64,000 nucleotides of DNA, from the NCBI RefSeq assembly GCF_000002425.4, contig NC_037265.1, forward strand, positions 15,807,934-15,871,933, read 5' to 3'. The position numbers and the translations under genes are program-made. The stretch's first letter is position 1. Each line of letters opens with the position of its first letter. Positions 10,612 to 21,254 of this stretch are shown here, piece by piece. The stretch is from Physcomitrium patens. Its lineage: Eukaryota > Streptophyta > Bryopsida > Funariales > Funariaceae. The notes under the pieces are model-generated. The model saw nothing but the letters and a program-made list of their open reading frames with translations. It was not told where the DNA came from and searched no databases.

Positions 10612-11381
10612 TGTAGAATTGGTAATTGGTCTTCGAAACCCCGTACCAATTCTTTGTTGGTAAAATCTGGAATTGGTCGGATGGTTACCAATTGGTATTG
10701 GTAGGAATTGGTAGTTAGCGGAAAAAGCGGTTAACAAGCCAAAATACGTACCTTTTGGAATCTGTTAACTGCCATGTCAGTTGAGTAGGATAAGTGGGTT
10801 GAGGAAGATGACCTCCGGGCCAGACTGTGATAGTCGTGAGTCAGGGTAAAGCTTGGAGCTACCCTTTTGTTTTCTTTACTTTTGTGTTTTTCTTTAGTAT
10901 TGGATTTAAGAAAAGGATTGCTAAAACTGTGATTGAGATATTGAAAATTATGAATTCGAATTAATTAATTTGGAGAAAGAAAGTGTGATTGTGATAATAG
11001 AGATTATTGCATTGTGTTAGTAGCACTGGAAGATTGAGTAAAAGTAAAGGAATTGAGAATTGAAGTACTGTGGAAAGAGATTAAACATCCTGTAGATGTC
11101 AGGAATGTCAGTGATATTTACTGTGGAAAGAGATTAAACATCCTGTAGATGTCAGGAATGTCAGTGATATTTAGTAGCTGCAGGGCAGTGAACAATTATA
11201 GAGATTGTGAAGGGATTGAATTGAGATGAGGAAGAGAACTTTGGAAGTTTTAGATAATTAATACATAATCAATTGTGACATAACATATCCAATTCATACA
11301 ACGAGTCTTTCCCCGAGATCGAACCCACCTATACTGATCAAATATCTTGGTGTTTTGAGTCCGAGTCAAACGACGATTACA
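10612..11381 (+). repeat. T' 5' LTR
   Basis: 770 bp, TGTAG... to ...GATTACA. The first ~110 bases are dense in AATTGGT/CCAATT motifs. It contains a perfect 53-bp tandem duplication at 11068-11173. The 3' end resembles that of the E and T2 LTRs. Confidence 0.75.
11068..11173 (+). repeat. Perfect 53-bp tandem duplication
   Basis: Two identical units, 11068-11120 and 11121-11173, each starting CTGTGGAAAGAG and ending GTGATATTTA, lie in the T' LTR. The identity implies a recent duplication or gene conversion. Confidence 0.95.
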
Positions 11382-11385
11382 TTTT

Positions 11386-11400
11386 TGGCGCCGCTGCCGG
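11386..11400 (+). other. Primer-binding site of T'
   Basis: TGGCGCCGCTGCCGG begins five bases after the LTR end. TGGCGCCG.TGCCGG is the common tRNA primer site of non-chromoviral plant gypsy elements (Athila/Tat type). This confirms that 10612-11381 is a 5' LTR in plus orientation. Confidence 0.85.
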
Positions 11401-11717
11401 AAAAAGAACAACAGTACGAAGTATTAAAAATTGAATGTAAAATGGAAAAAGAAAATAATTCTAATAATAAAAATATTGGAAGTTGAATAAAAAGATTATA
11501 AGAATGTTTGATTTAGACTTTGAGAATTTTTGGCCAAGGTCATGAAGAGAAAGTTATCTCCATGAAAATAGCTTGCAATTTTTGTATGAACTTGAAAAAT
11601 TCCAAGGTGAAAGAAAAGATTTAATTGATCAAATTTTAATAAGAGATGAAATGATCAATGATTTAGAAATTGGAATTGTGAGAAGAACATGAAACTTTTC
11701 AAATTCGGGAAAATCAA

Positions 11718-12104
11718 TTGCAAGAAGAAAGGATATTTAGTGATATGAAACAACAAGAGTTCGATATGAAATATCAAAGAGAAGAATTGTTAAAGGTATA
11801 TTCTACATTTGAAAGTAAAACTTTACAATTGAAAACTGATATTTCAAAATTGACTCAACAAAATGAAGAATTAAGTAGTCAATTGGAAGAAATGAAAAAA
11901 ATTAACCTTGATAATGACTACAAGAAGCAAAATTATCAATTAAATATTGAAGTTATGGAAAAAAATTTGGAAATGCTTCAAAGTTCTTGTGATACAATTA
12001 CAGCACAACGTGATATGGCTGAGGATAATCTTACCAAATTTAGTCATAATGCGCAGAAAAATAAAAAGAATTATGAATTGTGTATTGAATCTTTAAAAAA
12101 CTGA
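11718..12104 (+). pseudogene. Coiled-coil ORF 1 of T'
   Basis: 128 codons, extremely rich in Glu, Lys, Gln and Asn, with heptad-like leucine spacing (TDISKLTQQNEELSSQLEEM; QLNIEVMEKNLEMLQSS), indicating a long coiled coil. Sequence before (11440-11717) and after (12105-12264) has the same character in shifted frames, so this is probably one longer frame broken by indels. It occupies the gag position of the element. I do not recognise a family and infer only a self-associating protein. Confidence 0.5.
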
Positions 12105-12264
12105 ATTATGCACAAAAACAAATGACTTGATCAATTCATTAGAAGAAAAAGATGATTTATTGGAAGAAACTTCAAATCAAAAAAAGATTATTTATAATTT
12201 GAAAAGTAAATTGTAACATGAGCATGAAAAATTTCAACAATTAGAAGAAAGAAACCTTGAATGT

Positions 12265-12942
12265 ATGGAAAGGAAAGAAGCAACATTCAAACAATTGCAT
12301 GAGGATATGAATTATGACAATTTGGAATATAAAGATAAGAATATAAAATTAGAAATTGAGATTACTATATTAATTGATAATAATAGTAATTTAGTTTCAC
12401 AAGTAAATGAAGAAAAATCAAGATTCAAAATTAAGGAAGTTGAGGCCATTGCAAACAAAGTTTTGTCAAAAGGAGTTGAAGAAAATTTGCAATCAAAGAT
12501 TTTAAAGAATAAAGAAATTTTATTTCTAGCTAGACAAAGAGTTGAAGCTTTAGCAAAATTAAAAGTTAAGCCATTATTTTGCAATCAAGCCAATGAAGGT
12601 TGCTTAATAAAATATTTTGAAGTCAAATTCAACAAATTTACAATCTTTAGTACTTGGAGGCATCATTATTTACCAAATTTTAAATTGAAGAATGAAACCA
12701 TGTCAAATTTGCTTAAAGTAGATAAGCAAGAACCAAAGCTGTTGAAAAAAATTATTTTAAAAAGGACAATGGATTTCAACATGTGGAAAAGAAAAACTTT
12801 TGCAACTCAAAAATCAATTGTGAAAACTAAAATATCAGCGTTTCTTTATGAGAATTTTCATTCAAATTTGGAAGGTGTGAAGGAAATTTTATATTCTCAA
12901 ACCTTTAATCTCAAAATTAATAAAATAATTATGGATCTATGA
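12265..12942 (+). CDS. Coiled-coil ORF 2 of T', unknown function
   Basis: 225 open codons from ATG 12265 to TGA 12940. The first ~90 residues are again coiled-coil (MERKEATFKQLHEDMNYDN; KEVEAIANKVLSKGVEENL). The second half is Lys/Phe/Asn-rich and basic (FNKFTIFSTWRHHYLPNFKL, MDFNMWKRKTFATQKSIVK). No protease, RT or integrase motif is present. Base composition is more A-rich than in neighbouring R sequences. It may be the remains of a gag-like or accessory protein. Confidence 0.45.
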   Translation: MERKEATFKQLHEDMNYDNLEYKDKNIKLEIEITILIDNNSNLVSQVNEEKSRFKIKEVEAIANKVLSKGVEENLQSKILKNKEILFLARQRVEALAKLKVKPLFCNQANEGCLIKYFEVKFNKFTIFSTWRHHYLPNFKLKNETMSNLLKVDKQEPKLLKKIILKRTMDFNMWKRKTFATQKSIVKTKISAFLYENFHSNLEGVKEILYSQTFNLKINKIIMDL

Positions 12943-13208
12943 CATGTTTAATTGATAACTGTACGACTATACTCAATATTGGTGGTTTAAGATTTACAAA
13001 ATCTTATGAAGGATGTTTTCCAAACATTAAGCAAAGTATGTGTGCAATGAATTCAAAGTATTATCATATATTATTTTCAAGCAATATTATTGCATCAAAT
13101 GGCAGTTTGAAGAATTTGTTTCTACAAGTGTCAAGTAATGAAAAAATATGGGATCCTGGCATATTTGAAAGGAAAGAAATTCATGCGCTGAAAAAAATAA
13201 AGATATAA
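12939..13208 (+). pseudogene. Short ORF after the coiled coil, unrecognised
   Basis: 89 codons overlapping the previous frame by four bases (ATGA). It reads NIGGLRFTKSYEGCFPNIKQ and continues without known motifs. It may be the continuation of the coiled-coil protein after a frameshift. I cannot assign a function. Confidence 0.3.
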
Positions 13209-13790
13209 ATCAGTTTATAAATGGGAAATCTAGTCTAATGGTAATCAACAAGCCAATTCAGATTGATAAAGATCCAATTTAGATTAGAAATGACCCAATT
13301 CAAAGATGGAAATGACCCAATTAAATTGGAAAATACCCAATTTCAGATTGGAAAAGACCTAATTTAAATATTGAAAGACGAAGGACCAATTCAAATATTG
13401 GAACAGACTCAATTATTGAAAATCAGCAAGAACCAATACATGGCGAAGGTACTCCAATACTGTTTAAAAAAGAAAGTCCGATACCAGAACCAATAGCAGG
13501 TTCAATTTTATTAACCAATTCGACCAGTATATTGGATTATTCACCAATTTTAAGGAGCCAATTTCAACCAATTTGGGTGGCCAGTCTTAACCCGTAAGAG
13601 AACCAATTTTACAAATGGGATCAAGCCAATTCCAGAACCAATTCCAATTATTGGGAAGACCAATGCACCAGTATCAAGACTTGAATACTGAAATAGAAGA
13701 TGAAGAAGTGGAGGAGGAGGTTACCAATTTGAAGCCTGGCACACCAATATCAACGGAAGAAGCCAATGATGCGGCAATTTAGGAAATTGA
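13209..13790 (+). repeat. CCAATT-rich region
   Basis: No credible gene. CCAATT, CCAATTC and GACCAATT recur every 20-40 bases (for example around 13310-13440 and 13510-13680). It may be a decayed repetitive coding stretch. The same hexamer is dense at the start of the T' LTR (10612-10720). Confidence 0.5.
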
Positions 13791-14099
13791 TTACGCCTGT
13801 ATAATACATAAACCCGGGACAGATTTTTTCTATATTGGTGGGGAGGAGGAACGAGTGGTCATTACGTGCTGAAGTGATGGCGCAAGTGTTATGATGGGAA
13901 TTGTAACATGAGTTATAATGCGATTAAGACAGGAAGTGCAATACAGAGGCCGTTACGAAGATCCTAATAGGCTAGGCATCAAGAGCATGTCAGAGTACAT
14001 CAATTCAGGAGGAGAAACATGGTAGAAGTTAGGAGTGGGACTCTATTTTTGCATTGTTTACATTGCAATTTTTGTGAGCCGTATTCCCGAGTGTGAGTT

Positions 14100-14464
14100 T
14101 AGAGTATTGTTGTGAGTAGAAGAGATGGTGATTCGTAAGAAGAAGACAGCTACGAGAGATGAGAGATAGCGTTCAATCAGGTCGAAGGACGAAATGCCAC
14201 CAATAGAGTGTGTTATAGTGACTAATATGGGGCCGATAGCTATGGACATCTTTTGGTCGCAGAAGAGATAGAGAGAGTTTTGCACGGCACAGATGTATGG
14301 GTTTCTGAAGTTTTTGCAGAGGCTACCACCAATTGACATAACATTGGTAACGGAATATGTGACGAATTATGATCCGGAAGACGGGAACAGTGTGGCACAT
14401 GGCAGAATTATTGGTATAGATGAGGTGGTGCTGAACAAGGTATTATATCTTCCCATGGGTGAGA
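14100..14464 (+). pseudogene. YDPEDG-domain fragment of T'
   Basis: Reads ...CVIVTNMGPIAMDIFWSQKR..., then AQMYGFLKFLQRLPPIDITL, TEYVTNYDPEDGNSVAHG and GIDEVVLNKVLYLPMGE. This is clearly homologous to the T2 extra ORF (44222-44701, minus strand: IVITNMEPMKLDICWSLKRQ; AEYIKNYDPEDGSSV; LHKVLYLPTGE). The pattern resembles N-terminal regions of plant-specific mobile-domain-like proteins found in some retroelements, but I cannot place the family. Stops occur before 14293, and it is truncated at 14464 by the junction with R integrase. Confidence 0.55.
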
Positions 14465-15034
14465 ACAGGTCGAAAACCAATTATGACAGGTCGATAACCA
14501 ATTATGCCGATTGAAGAAAAGGTACTTACTTGGAGTATGCTACTATGGGAAGATGGATTGACAAGAGAAGAACTTCTGGCTATTAGGATTCGACAATTGG
14601 AGCAAAGATCGGAAGATATACAAATAGCATTGGAAAGGTTAAAAAGAGCAAGGTTACAAAACAAGGCGCGATTCGATAAGCAACATCGATTGAGACCTAA
14701 AGCAATTGAAGAAGGTGATTGGGTACTTATTTATGATAGTAGTCTAGACAACTAATATAGCACTTTATGGAAGTTTTCAAATTGTTGGTTTAGACCGTAT
14801 GTGGTAATAATTATTCATGATAATGCGACTTACTCATTACGGGAGTTAGATGGTACAAAATTGAAAATACCAATTGTAGGGAAGCGAGTTAAAATATTTA
14901 AATGAAGACACGCAGAGATGAATATAGAAGACCTTAATGAAGGTATAGAGATTTCGCAGCAAGAAGATGAAAGTGATTTGGATAATGAAGGTGACGAAGA
15001 CGAACTGGACAAAGACGTAGATAATATATTCTAA
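14465..15034 (+). pseudogene. pol: Element A integrase C-terminus
   Basis: Begins TGRKPIM (unit duplicated at the junction) and follows G and K: IEEKVLTWSM, LTREELLAIRIRQLEQR, LQNKARFDKQHRLRP, EEGDWVLIYDSSLDN, RELDGTKLKIPI, ending in an acidic tail (SDLDNEGDEDELDKD) and TAA near 15034. The GDWVL..YDSSLDN part is the SH3-like integrase C-terminal (GPY/F) region. A TAA after SLDN and a TGA near 14904 break it. The catalytic core is absent. The polypurine tract and 3' LTR follow directly. Confidence 0.8.
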
Positions 15035-15079
15035 ATCAAACAACAATTGGGTAAATTGGTGCATACCAAAGGATGCACA

Positions 15080-15096
15080 GGTTCAGAGGGGGTAGA
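15080..15096 (+). other. Element A polypurine tract
   Basis: GGTTCAGAGGGGGTAGA directly precedes the 3' LTR. Equivalent tracts precede the LTRs of G (AGGGGGTGGA, minus strand), H (GAGGAGGTGGA) and K. Confidence 0.75.
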
Positions 15097-16361
15097 TGTC
15101 GTGTTATAATATGAGTATACTGTGAAAATATAAAGAGAGAGGACTTTTATTAATGTTTAGTTACCTCAAATATTGGGAGCAATGACCAATTCCAGTGCAA
15201 ATACTGGGAGGTTAGGATCAGTCACCCCGTTATAGTCAGCCGGGGCATACTGAAATGCTTTGTTCGATTCCAATAACGAGAGTCAGCAAAAAAGGGAAAG
15301 GACCAATTCAACGACGGATGAGCCTGGTTCGAAGAGCCAATTGGATCCAATTTCAAGACATCCAATCTTGGTCCTCTTACCCAATATTAGACCTGAATTG
15401 GTTGGGCAACCCAATGCAGTCTAATTACAGGAAAATCCAGATTTTACTATGGGCCTCAGTCAATTTGATGCGAAGGACCAATTTAATCGAATTTCGGGAA
15501 TATTCAGGTCTTACTACTAGACTCTTATCCAATATGAGATCTGACTTGGTCAGGCGACTCAATGTGGTCCCGATTATGACGCTTTGATTCCGTTTCACGC
15601 TGTTCCGTCCTTTGTGCCGTTTCGAGAACGTCTTTTTGATAAAAAGATTTCTTAAAGGTAAAAACAGAGAAGAAAGCTCTGACGACGAGAGCCAGTTTCG
15701 GATCTAAGCTCTGACGGCCGGAGCCAATTTTGGATTCAAGACGGAAGATTGAAGAAATTCAGAATTAAGGTTAAGAAATGAGAGGGGAGAGAGGAAGTTT
15801 TTATGGGGTTTTGAAGGATCGAAGAGTTAGCTTCATGCTTCGGGAAGGGGAAAAAAGACAAAGAATTGGATTTTTTTCTTTATAGGATTTTGGGAAGACT
15901 GAGGCAATCGTTGCTGAAGTCAGTGTTGTAATGGTGAATCGAGATTTTTAATGAAGTGGGTTTGATTATTCTTGACTGTTTTGTGAAATCGAGTTACGTC
16001 TATGATTGAAGAATTAAAAGGGTGTCTATAGGATTGAGTATGCGGAGTGAATGAAATTTATTGGGTTAATCTAACAAGACACTCAGTGGATACAAGAACG
16101 TGAGTATAAAGCGGTATCGGAGATTAGTAGATTGGGTTGTTCGGAGTTCTCTATAACGTCTAGAGAGCTACCGGCTGGGGCAAAAAGGACTTCGACGAGC
16201 AGTCGAAGGGCATCCGTATAGATTTACAGTGTATTCTTGCAGTCGTTTATATTCCATCAGTCAAAAATAGATAGCCTGCTTGACTATTGGTGAATCTCCA
16301 TACTATCTTCTACAGCTCGATGCCCGACGCGTTCTTGAGCAGGAAAGCACGTAATACGACA
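15097..16361 (+). repeat. Element A 3' LTR
   Basis: 1265 bp, nearly the same length as the 5' LTR and closely matching it throughout, ending GCACGTAATACGACA. ACGT follows as target duplication, then chromovirus B resumes (ACTGCATCAATTTG). Confidence 0.9.
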
Positions 16362-16379
16362 ACGTACTGCATCAATTTG

Positions 16380-17200
16380 TATATTTTCTCCTTGCAAATG
16401 TATGTATTGAAGAGATGTTGGTGTTGCCATTGAATTATAGTAATGTTGAGGTCCACTTATATGATTCTCAGATCAAAATTCAAAAAGATGATTGTCGCAC
16501 TTCACAGCAAAGTCAATTGCCTGACTCAATGTTTGAGGAGCACGTAACTTAAGCATTAATTTTTTTTACCTCATAGTGTAATCCATAGAGAAATTGGCTA
16601 ACAAGTGCATCATCATCCCACTTAATATCAATTTCAAGTTGTCAAAATTGTGAAGCATACAACATTACTAATCGATTGCCTTGTGGTAAAATATGGATCT
16701 TATTGATTCCAACACAAATTGCATCATGTTCTCCATACATGGATCAAAACTCTGCCAGAAAAGCCTCTAAATTATTCAATATTGGATCTTGTTGTTGAAG
16801 AAAAGATGAAAACTATGATAATGTCGAACTTAAAAGAAGCATACCAATGAATCTAACTTACGATCCTAGAGTTGGATAGCTTTGGGATTGAAGTTCAATC
16901 ACAAGTTGTACTTGATTGATAAATCCTCTAAATTTTAATATGGTACCATCAAACTTCTCGAGTAGAATAATTCTTGGTTCTCTAACTTTAGAAGGATGTT
17001 CGATCATAGAAGAAGGGACATGATTTAGTGCAGATGTTGAAGTAGCTCCAATCATTTCTATATCTTCACTACGTATTGATCTTATTGCTCTTGGTGGTGG
17101 TAAATTGAGTTGATGCATTACAACCATTTACTCCTTCAATTGTTCTTATATTTATGCCATTGTACTCTTCATTTCAACAAGTTTTGCCATGATAACACTT
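16380..17200 (-). pseudogene. gag: B gag
   Basis: The minus-strand frame 17127-16858 reads MVVMHQLNLPPPRAIRSIRS, then EDIEMIGATSTS, PRIILLEKFDGTILKFRGF and VIELQSQSYPTLGS, the start of Gag (REPRI.LP.KFDG is the usual opening of the capsid domain). It continues with many stops to 16380 (FVVKCDNHLFEF-like region). Element C has the same gene at 26040-26866. Non-functional. Confidence 0.75.
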
Positions 17201-17392
17201 AGAAAAGAGAAAATGTCTAATATCACTCAAGACAAATAGAAGAGAGGACTTGAGAACAAAAAAAATACTAAGAACAATATCAGTTTAGAAGAAAAATTCT
17301 AATATGCTTATGTCTTATTAAGAGAAAGGGATAATCCACTATTAATTAAGATTAGAAAAAGCTTTGATATTGTAAATATACTCTTGTCAATT

Positions 17393-17949
17393 TTTCAAGG
17401 ACAAGAACATGATAAAAATAAATAAACAAGTGAGACTTCTCTCAAAAAAAGATGATAAAATAGAAATAACTTGATATGTATATTAATAAAGAAACTAGAA
17501 TGGCTATTGCCAAATCTAAGAAAACTAGAGACCCTTGAAACTACACTGGAAGTAAAAAAAGAGTTGACAAGAGTGAAGAAGGCTTCACTCTTGTCTCTAT
17601 ATATACAGTCTAACTAAGGGCTACATGGCGATGTTCTATAGGACCTCCAATATGTGTTGACTTTATAGGATACATGCCTTGACTTACAAGGCAAGTTTTT
17701 CTATATGTGGGCCACATAGTTAGCTTGGTCTTCAAGCTAACAACATGTGTGGCACATGGCTAACTTGTTGACCACGTTTCTAATCCAGAAAGTCAATTAA
17801 AGATACATATAAAGTTAAAGCAACTTCTATGAAGCTTTTAGAAAGCTTCCAAATCAAATAATATAGAATTAACTTATTTTTTCCTACTTTTACTTATTTC
17901 TACCTATTTATATATGTAATTACTGGCTTACTTGTATATGTTTGTGATA
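17393..17949 (-). repeat. Chromovirus B 5' LTR
   Basis: About 557 bp matching the C LTRs: TCAAGGACAAGAAC at its left end, GGAATGGCTATTGCCAAA-like block, CTTGTCTCTATATATAC, CATGTGTGGCACATGGCTAAC, and TGATA in place of terminal TGACA at the right. The minus-strand sense is TGTCA..., 5' to 3' leftwards. CTATATATA is a plausible TATA-type promoter, not proven. Confidence 0.8.
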
Positions 17950-18991
17950 GGGATTTAATCACTCTCTCCACCTCTCATATCCTTTCTATTAATAGGAATA
18001 GTATAGAAGGAGCTTAAGAAAAATTCAAGAAAGTTTTTCATCAACAAAAGAAGAAGAGATTTAAGAAGAAGAGATAGGTAGAAGGATTAGATAGAAGGAA
18101 TGTAGAAAAAATAAAAAAAAATAAAAAAAAAAACCAACAAGTTCAAATCATAATCTGATGTGAGTACATTTTTAACAAAAATTATTAATTTTAAATTTAT
18201 TTTGTTAATACAAATTATGGTTTGAAGAGAAGGAGCATAAGAAGAAAGGAAAAAAATATTAATAGCTTTCAACCAAGTAAGTCCTTAAACTTTATCAATT
18301 CTTCTTTCTTTGAAATTTTAAAAAATTGCTTGAATACAAGGAGCGAGAGTTAAGAATTGGAAGATAGAATTTAGGAGGAAGCTGTATGAGAGATAAGTCT
18401 CCAATCTCTCTTGTAGATGTCGATGAGAGAAGGTAGTTAGAATCTTTAATCTATTATCTTTAAACCTCAAATCCTTACTTAGAACGTTTAGTTGAGATTG
18501 GCTAAAAAAGAAGTTACGTATTTTGGAAGTTTGTTAACAAGTAACAAGTTGATTGGAGATCCAGTTAGGTGAGTTCTTCTTCAATGTAGTATGAACTATT
18601 TGCAAGGAATTATTTTTGTAACATAATCTTTGTTGTTAACTATCATAGTAGGTAATTCTTTAACTATCTTATTGTAAAAAAGCAAGAAAAAAAGAGAACT
18701 TGGGCTCCTTGCCATTTCATACGGAATTCTTTTTTACAACTAAGATTGCTTAAGATCACTCTTATACAACAATAGTTCCATATAATAATTAAAGTTAGGA
18801 ATAGTCTTACTTAAGGTGATACTTAAGTAAGCATTCCTCCTATAGTTGTTTTTGTTTTATTTTCCTTCCATGTTGGAAGGTACTATAAGTAGGTTGCAGG
18901 TAGAAGAGCCAAAAAATTTAATTAGATTTTGTAGAGATAGGTATATTTAAATTATGAATCTAGGTGAATGTTATATCTATAACCATGTTAG
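17950..18991 (+). other. D 5' untranslated/leader region
   Basis: About 1 kb with no convincing reading frame, A/G-rich, with short oligo-A and AAGAAG runs (18040-18130). It follows chromovirus B and precedes the D gag start, so I take it as the D leader after the lost 5' LTR end. No primer-binding site is recognisable. Confidence 0.4.
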
Positions 18992-20345
18992 ATGCATCAT
19001 TCTACTAGATCTAGACAAGCTAAATTAGTCCCATTCATTAAAAATCCGGAGATGGTTATAAAAAAATCTATGCCACAATTTAAAAAAATTGAGGTCCAGC
19101 TGTTGGACACATAAGATTTATCTATAATATCACAAGACATATTTGTAATCAATCCATTGGAATTAAATCCTAATCAAGTAGTAAGAGAAGAAATATTGGA
19201 TTAGAAATCTCTTAATTTTTTCTTAGGAATAAATCAAGAAGGAAAAGAGTCAAGACCTAGTTCTCTTTTGATGGATTGCAGAACCAAAGCCTCTCCAAAT
19301 TCTATACCTATAAATCCCTTGGTTCAACCAAGAGGTTTATCTATTGTAATTTCAAAAGGATTGCAAGCAGCTCTTATGTCCCACAACCTCTCTATATTTA
19401 AAGGAACTAGAAATGATGATCCATTAACACACGTGAAGAGATTCATAGAATTTCTCACAACATATTTAATAACTAATCCAGATTATTATCTTGTGTGGTT
19501 TTCAAGCACCCTAAAGGATGGGGCTTATGAATGGTATAGAAACCATTCCTCTTAAACCTTTAAGAACTAGATATGCTTATGAGAGCATTTTTAGAAAAGT
19601 TTAGTCTAGAAGTAGAGCAAAGCAATGCCTTTATAATCCTTTCTTCTTTGAGACAAGAAAAGGGGGAAGAAATCACACAATACATTCAGTGATTTGAGCT
19701 TGTAATAACCAGATTCGTGGGAACTCTTTTTACCGATGATACCCTCATCCATTTCTTTATTCAAGGATTTATTAGTGAGGGAAAAATTTGAGAGATCATC
19801 AAAGGAAGACTAGATAATTTAAAAGAGGCTAAAAAATTAGTTTGAGTGATTGAAAATATCGATAAGCAGCAAGAGCAAATGTGGATGAAGGAAGATCATA
19901 GAATATCCAACTTCATCCTAATACATACTCAAAATATAAGAAATTCCCAAGGGCATTCATAAATTATTCTTTTAATTAAGAGTCAAAATCCAAATCAAGT
20001 CCCACCTCCTATAGAATCCAGTAGATACACCTCAAGGCTTTGGTACACTCAGTGCGGCCAATCAGGGCATACAAGTCAATTTTGCTCAAACTAGCAAAAT
20101 CACCAACAAAATCAAGGAAGGCCACAATTATATGCTCCATTTCATAGAAACTAAGATATGGTAGATTCAAATTCCCAATTCCAACCTCAAGAAAATTCCA
20201 ACCATGGCTTTAAGAACTTGGAATGACAATAATATGAGATGCACCACCTTTGCAGGAAAAGCCATCTACTAGGTAGTTATTAGATAGAAAATATGATAGT
20301 ATGTGGAAATTGTAGAACAAACCATCCTACAAATGTATGTAGGCA
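18992..20345 (+). pseudogene. gag: D gag with two CCHC remnants
   Basis: Starts at ATG 18992 (MHHSTRSRQAKLVPF). 19268-19555 is the clean block: SNLSIFKGTR-like NLSIFKGTRNDDPLTHVKRF, WFSSTLKDGAYEWYRN, the retrotransposon Gag capsid core. Further on are a knuckle lacking its first Cys (YTQCGQSGHTSQFC, about 20040-20090) and another, CGNCRTNHPTNVC (about 20300-20335; one residue short of the standard spacing). Stops and frameshifts are frequent. Confidence 0.7.
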
Positions 20346-21039
20346 ACTTCACAAGATGACTCCTTTAAAATTTTCACAAGAAAATTATCAACAACAAGTC
20401 TAAGACCAATTGAAGGAAGCAAGTAATCCAAATCTGGATAATACCTTAAGACCTCCTAATTTTTTCTATGATTATAATAATAATCATTATGTTCTCACAG
20501 ACATTACATCTCTCATAAAGTAGCATCTTATAAGGATAAAAAACTTCTTAATATACCAGCCTTCATAGTCATGACAAGGTCTAGATATACCAATTCTCTC
20601 CTTCCTATCTCAATAGATAATGAGAATAATTCAGAAGACTCTCCTCATTTTTCTGATTTAAACAAAGTTACAAGAGAGACAATGGATAATGTGAGGAAAT
20701 TAGAAAAAATGTCCCATAATTTAGAATCCACCACCACTCAAAAAACTAAGATAGGAAAAGAAAAAATCCTTGAAGAGAAATTTTCCTCTACAAAAGAATG
20801 AGAAGGTCCTAGAATCCCTAAACTAGAAGGTGGTATCTCATTCCTTCAAAAATAAAAAAATCATCAAAAGGAGTCTTATGACTTATGGAAAGACTTAAAT
20901 AAAATCAATGCTAACATAACTATTTCTTAATTATTGGAGATTTCTCCAATAATGATAAAAGTCTTTAAAATAGACTTATCTATTAAGAGACACCACAGGT
21001 TCAAGGTAAAAGTTCAAGCCTATATTAGAATGATTCAAG

Positions 21040-21254
21040 TAGCATAAGATGTAAAGGCAATTGAGTTAGAAATGTCTATATTAGATAAAATCATACTTGA
21101 TACCATTGTGGTTGGAGGTAGTCGATTAAATATTATGTCAGTAAGAATTATGAAAAAATTAGGACTTAATAACATTGGACCCTCTTCCTATGTAATTGAT
21201 ATGGCTTATCAAAGCCAAGACATTCCTTTGAGGTAAATTAGTGGTTGTAGGATG
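21040..21254 (+). pseudogene. pol: D aspartic protease, part 1
   Basis: The frame reads LDKIILDTIVVGGSRLNIMS, corresponding to the V.GGS..NIM-type protease active site of non-chromoviral plant gypsy elements; the catalytic Asp position reads VGG rather than DGG. It runs into SGCR at 21254, where element C is inserted, and resumes at 27603. Confidence 0.6.

Larger units (their letters stand above)
10612..14464 (+). mobile_element. T'-type element inside A, 3'-truncated
   Basis: The sequence of A changes abruptly at 10612 (TGTAGAATTGG). A ~770-bp LTR ends ACGATTACA at 11381, followed by a clear primer-binding site TGGCGCCGCTGCCGG. Downstream are coiled-coil reading frames rather than a normal gag, then a domain shared with T2 (YDPEDG motif). 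At 14464/14465 the sequence returns to R-element integrase. No pol and no 3' LTR remain. It is related to the E/T2 family by the LTR end (GAC.AT.ACA) and the shared domain. Confidence 0.75.
8389..16361 (+). mobile_element. R-family gypsy element A
   Basis: Complete at both ends: LTRs 8389-9652 (1264 bp) and 15097-16361 (1265 bp) begin TGTCGTGTT and end AATACAACA/AATACGACA. ACGT is duplicated at the flanks. The interior holds a 5'-intact gag and only the integrase C-terminus. The middle of pol is gone and replaced by the 5' portion of another element (T', 10612-14464). It is inserted in chromovirus B, and the empty site is visible in element C. Confidence 0.9.
16362..17949 (-). mobile_element. 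Chromovirus B, right segment (gag and 5' LTR)
   Basis: Continues B after element A and is collinear with element C from about 26040 to 27602. It contains gag, a decayed initiator-Met primer site (about 17360-17372, reading TATCAAAGC on the minus strand where C has TATCAGAGC) and the 5' LTR. It borders D sequence at 17950. Confidence 0.85.

Noticed and set aside
17950-18880. D 5' LTR directly before gag
   Set aside because: I found no similarity between this stretch and 1-570 or 31110-32583, so it cannot be called an LTR.
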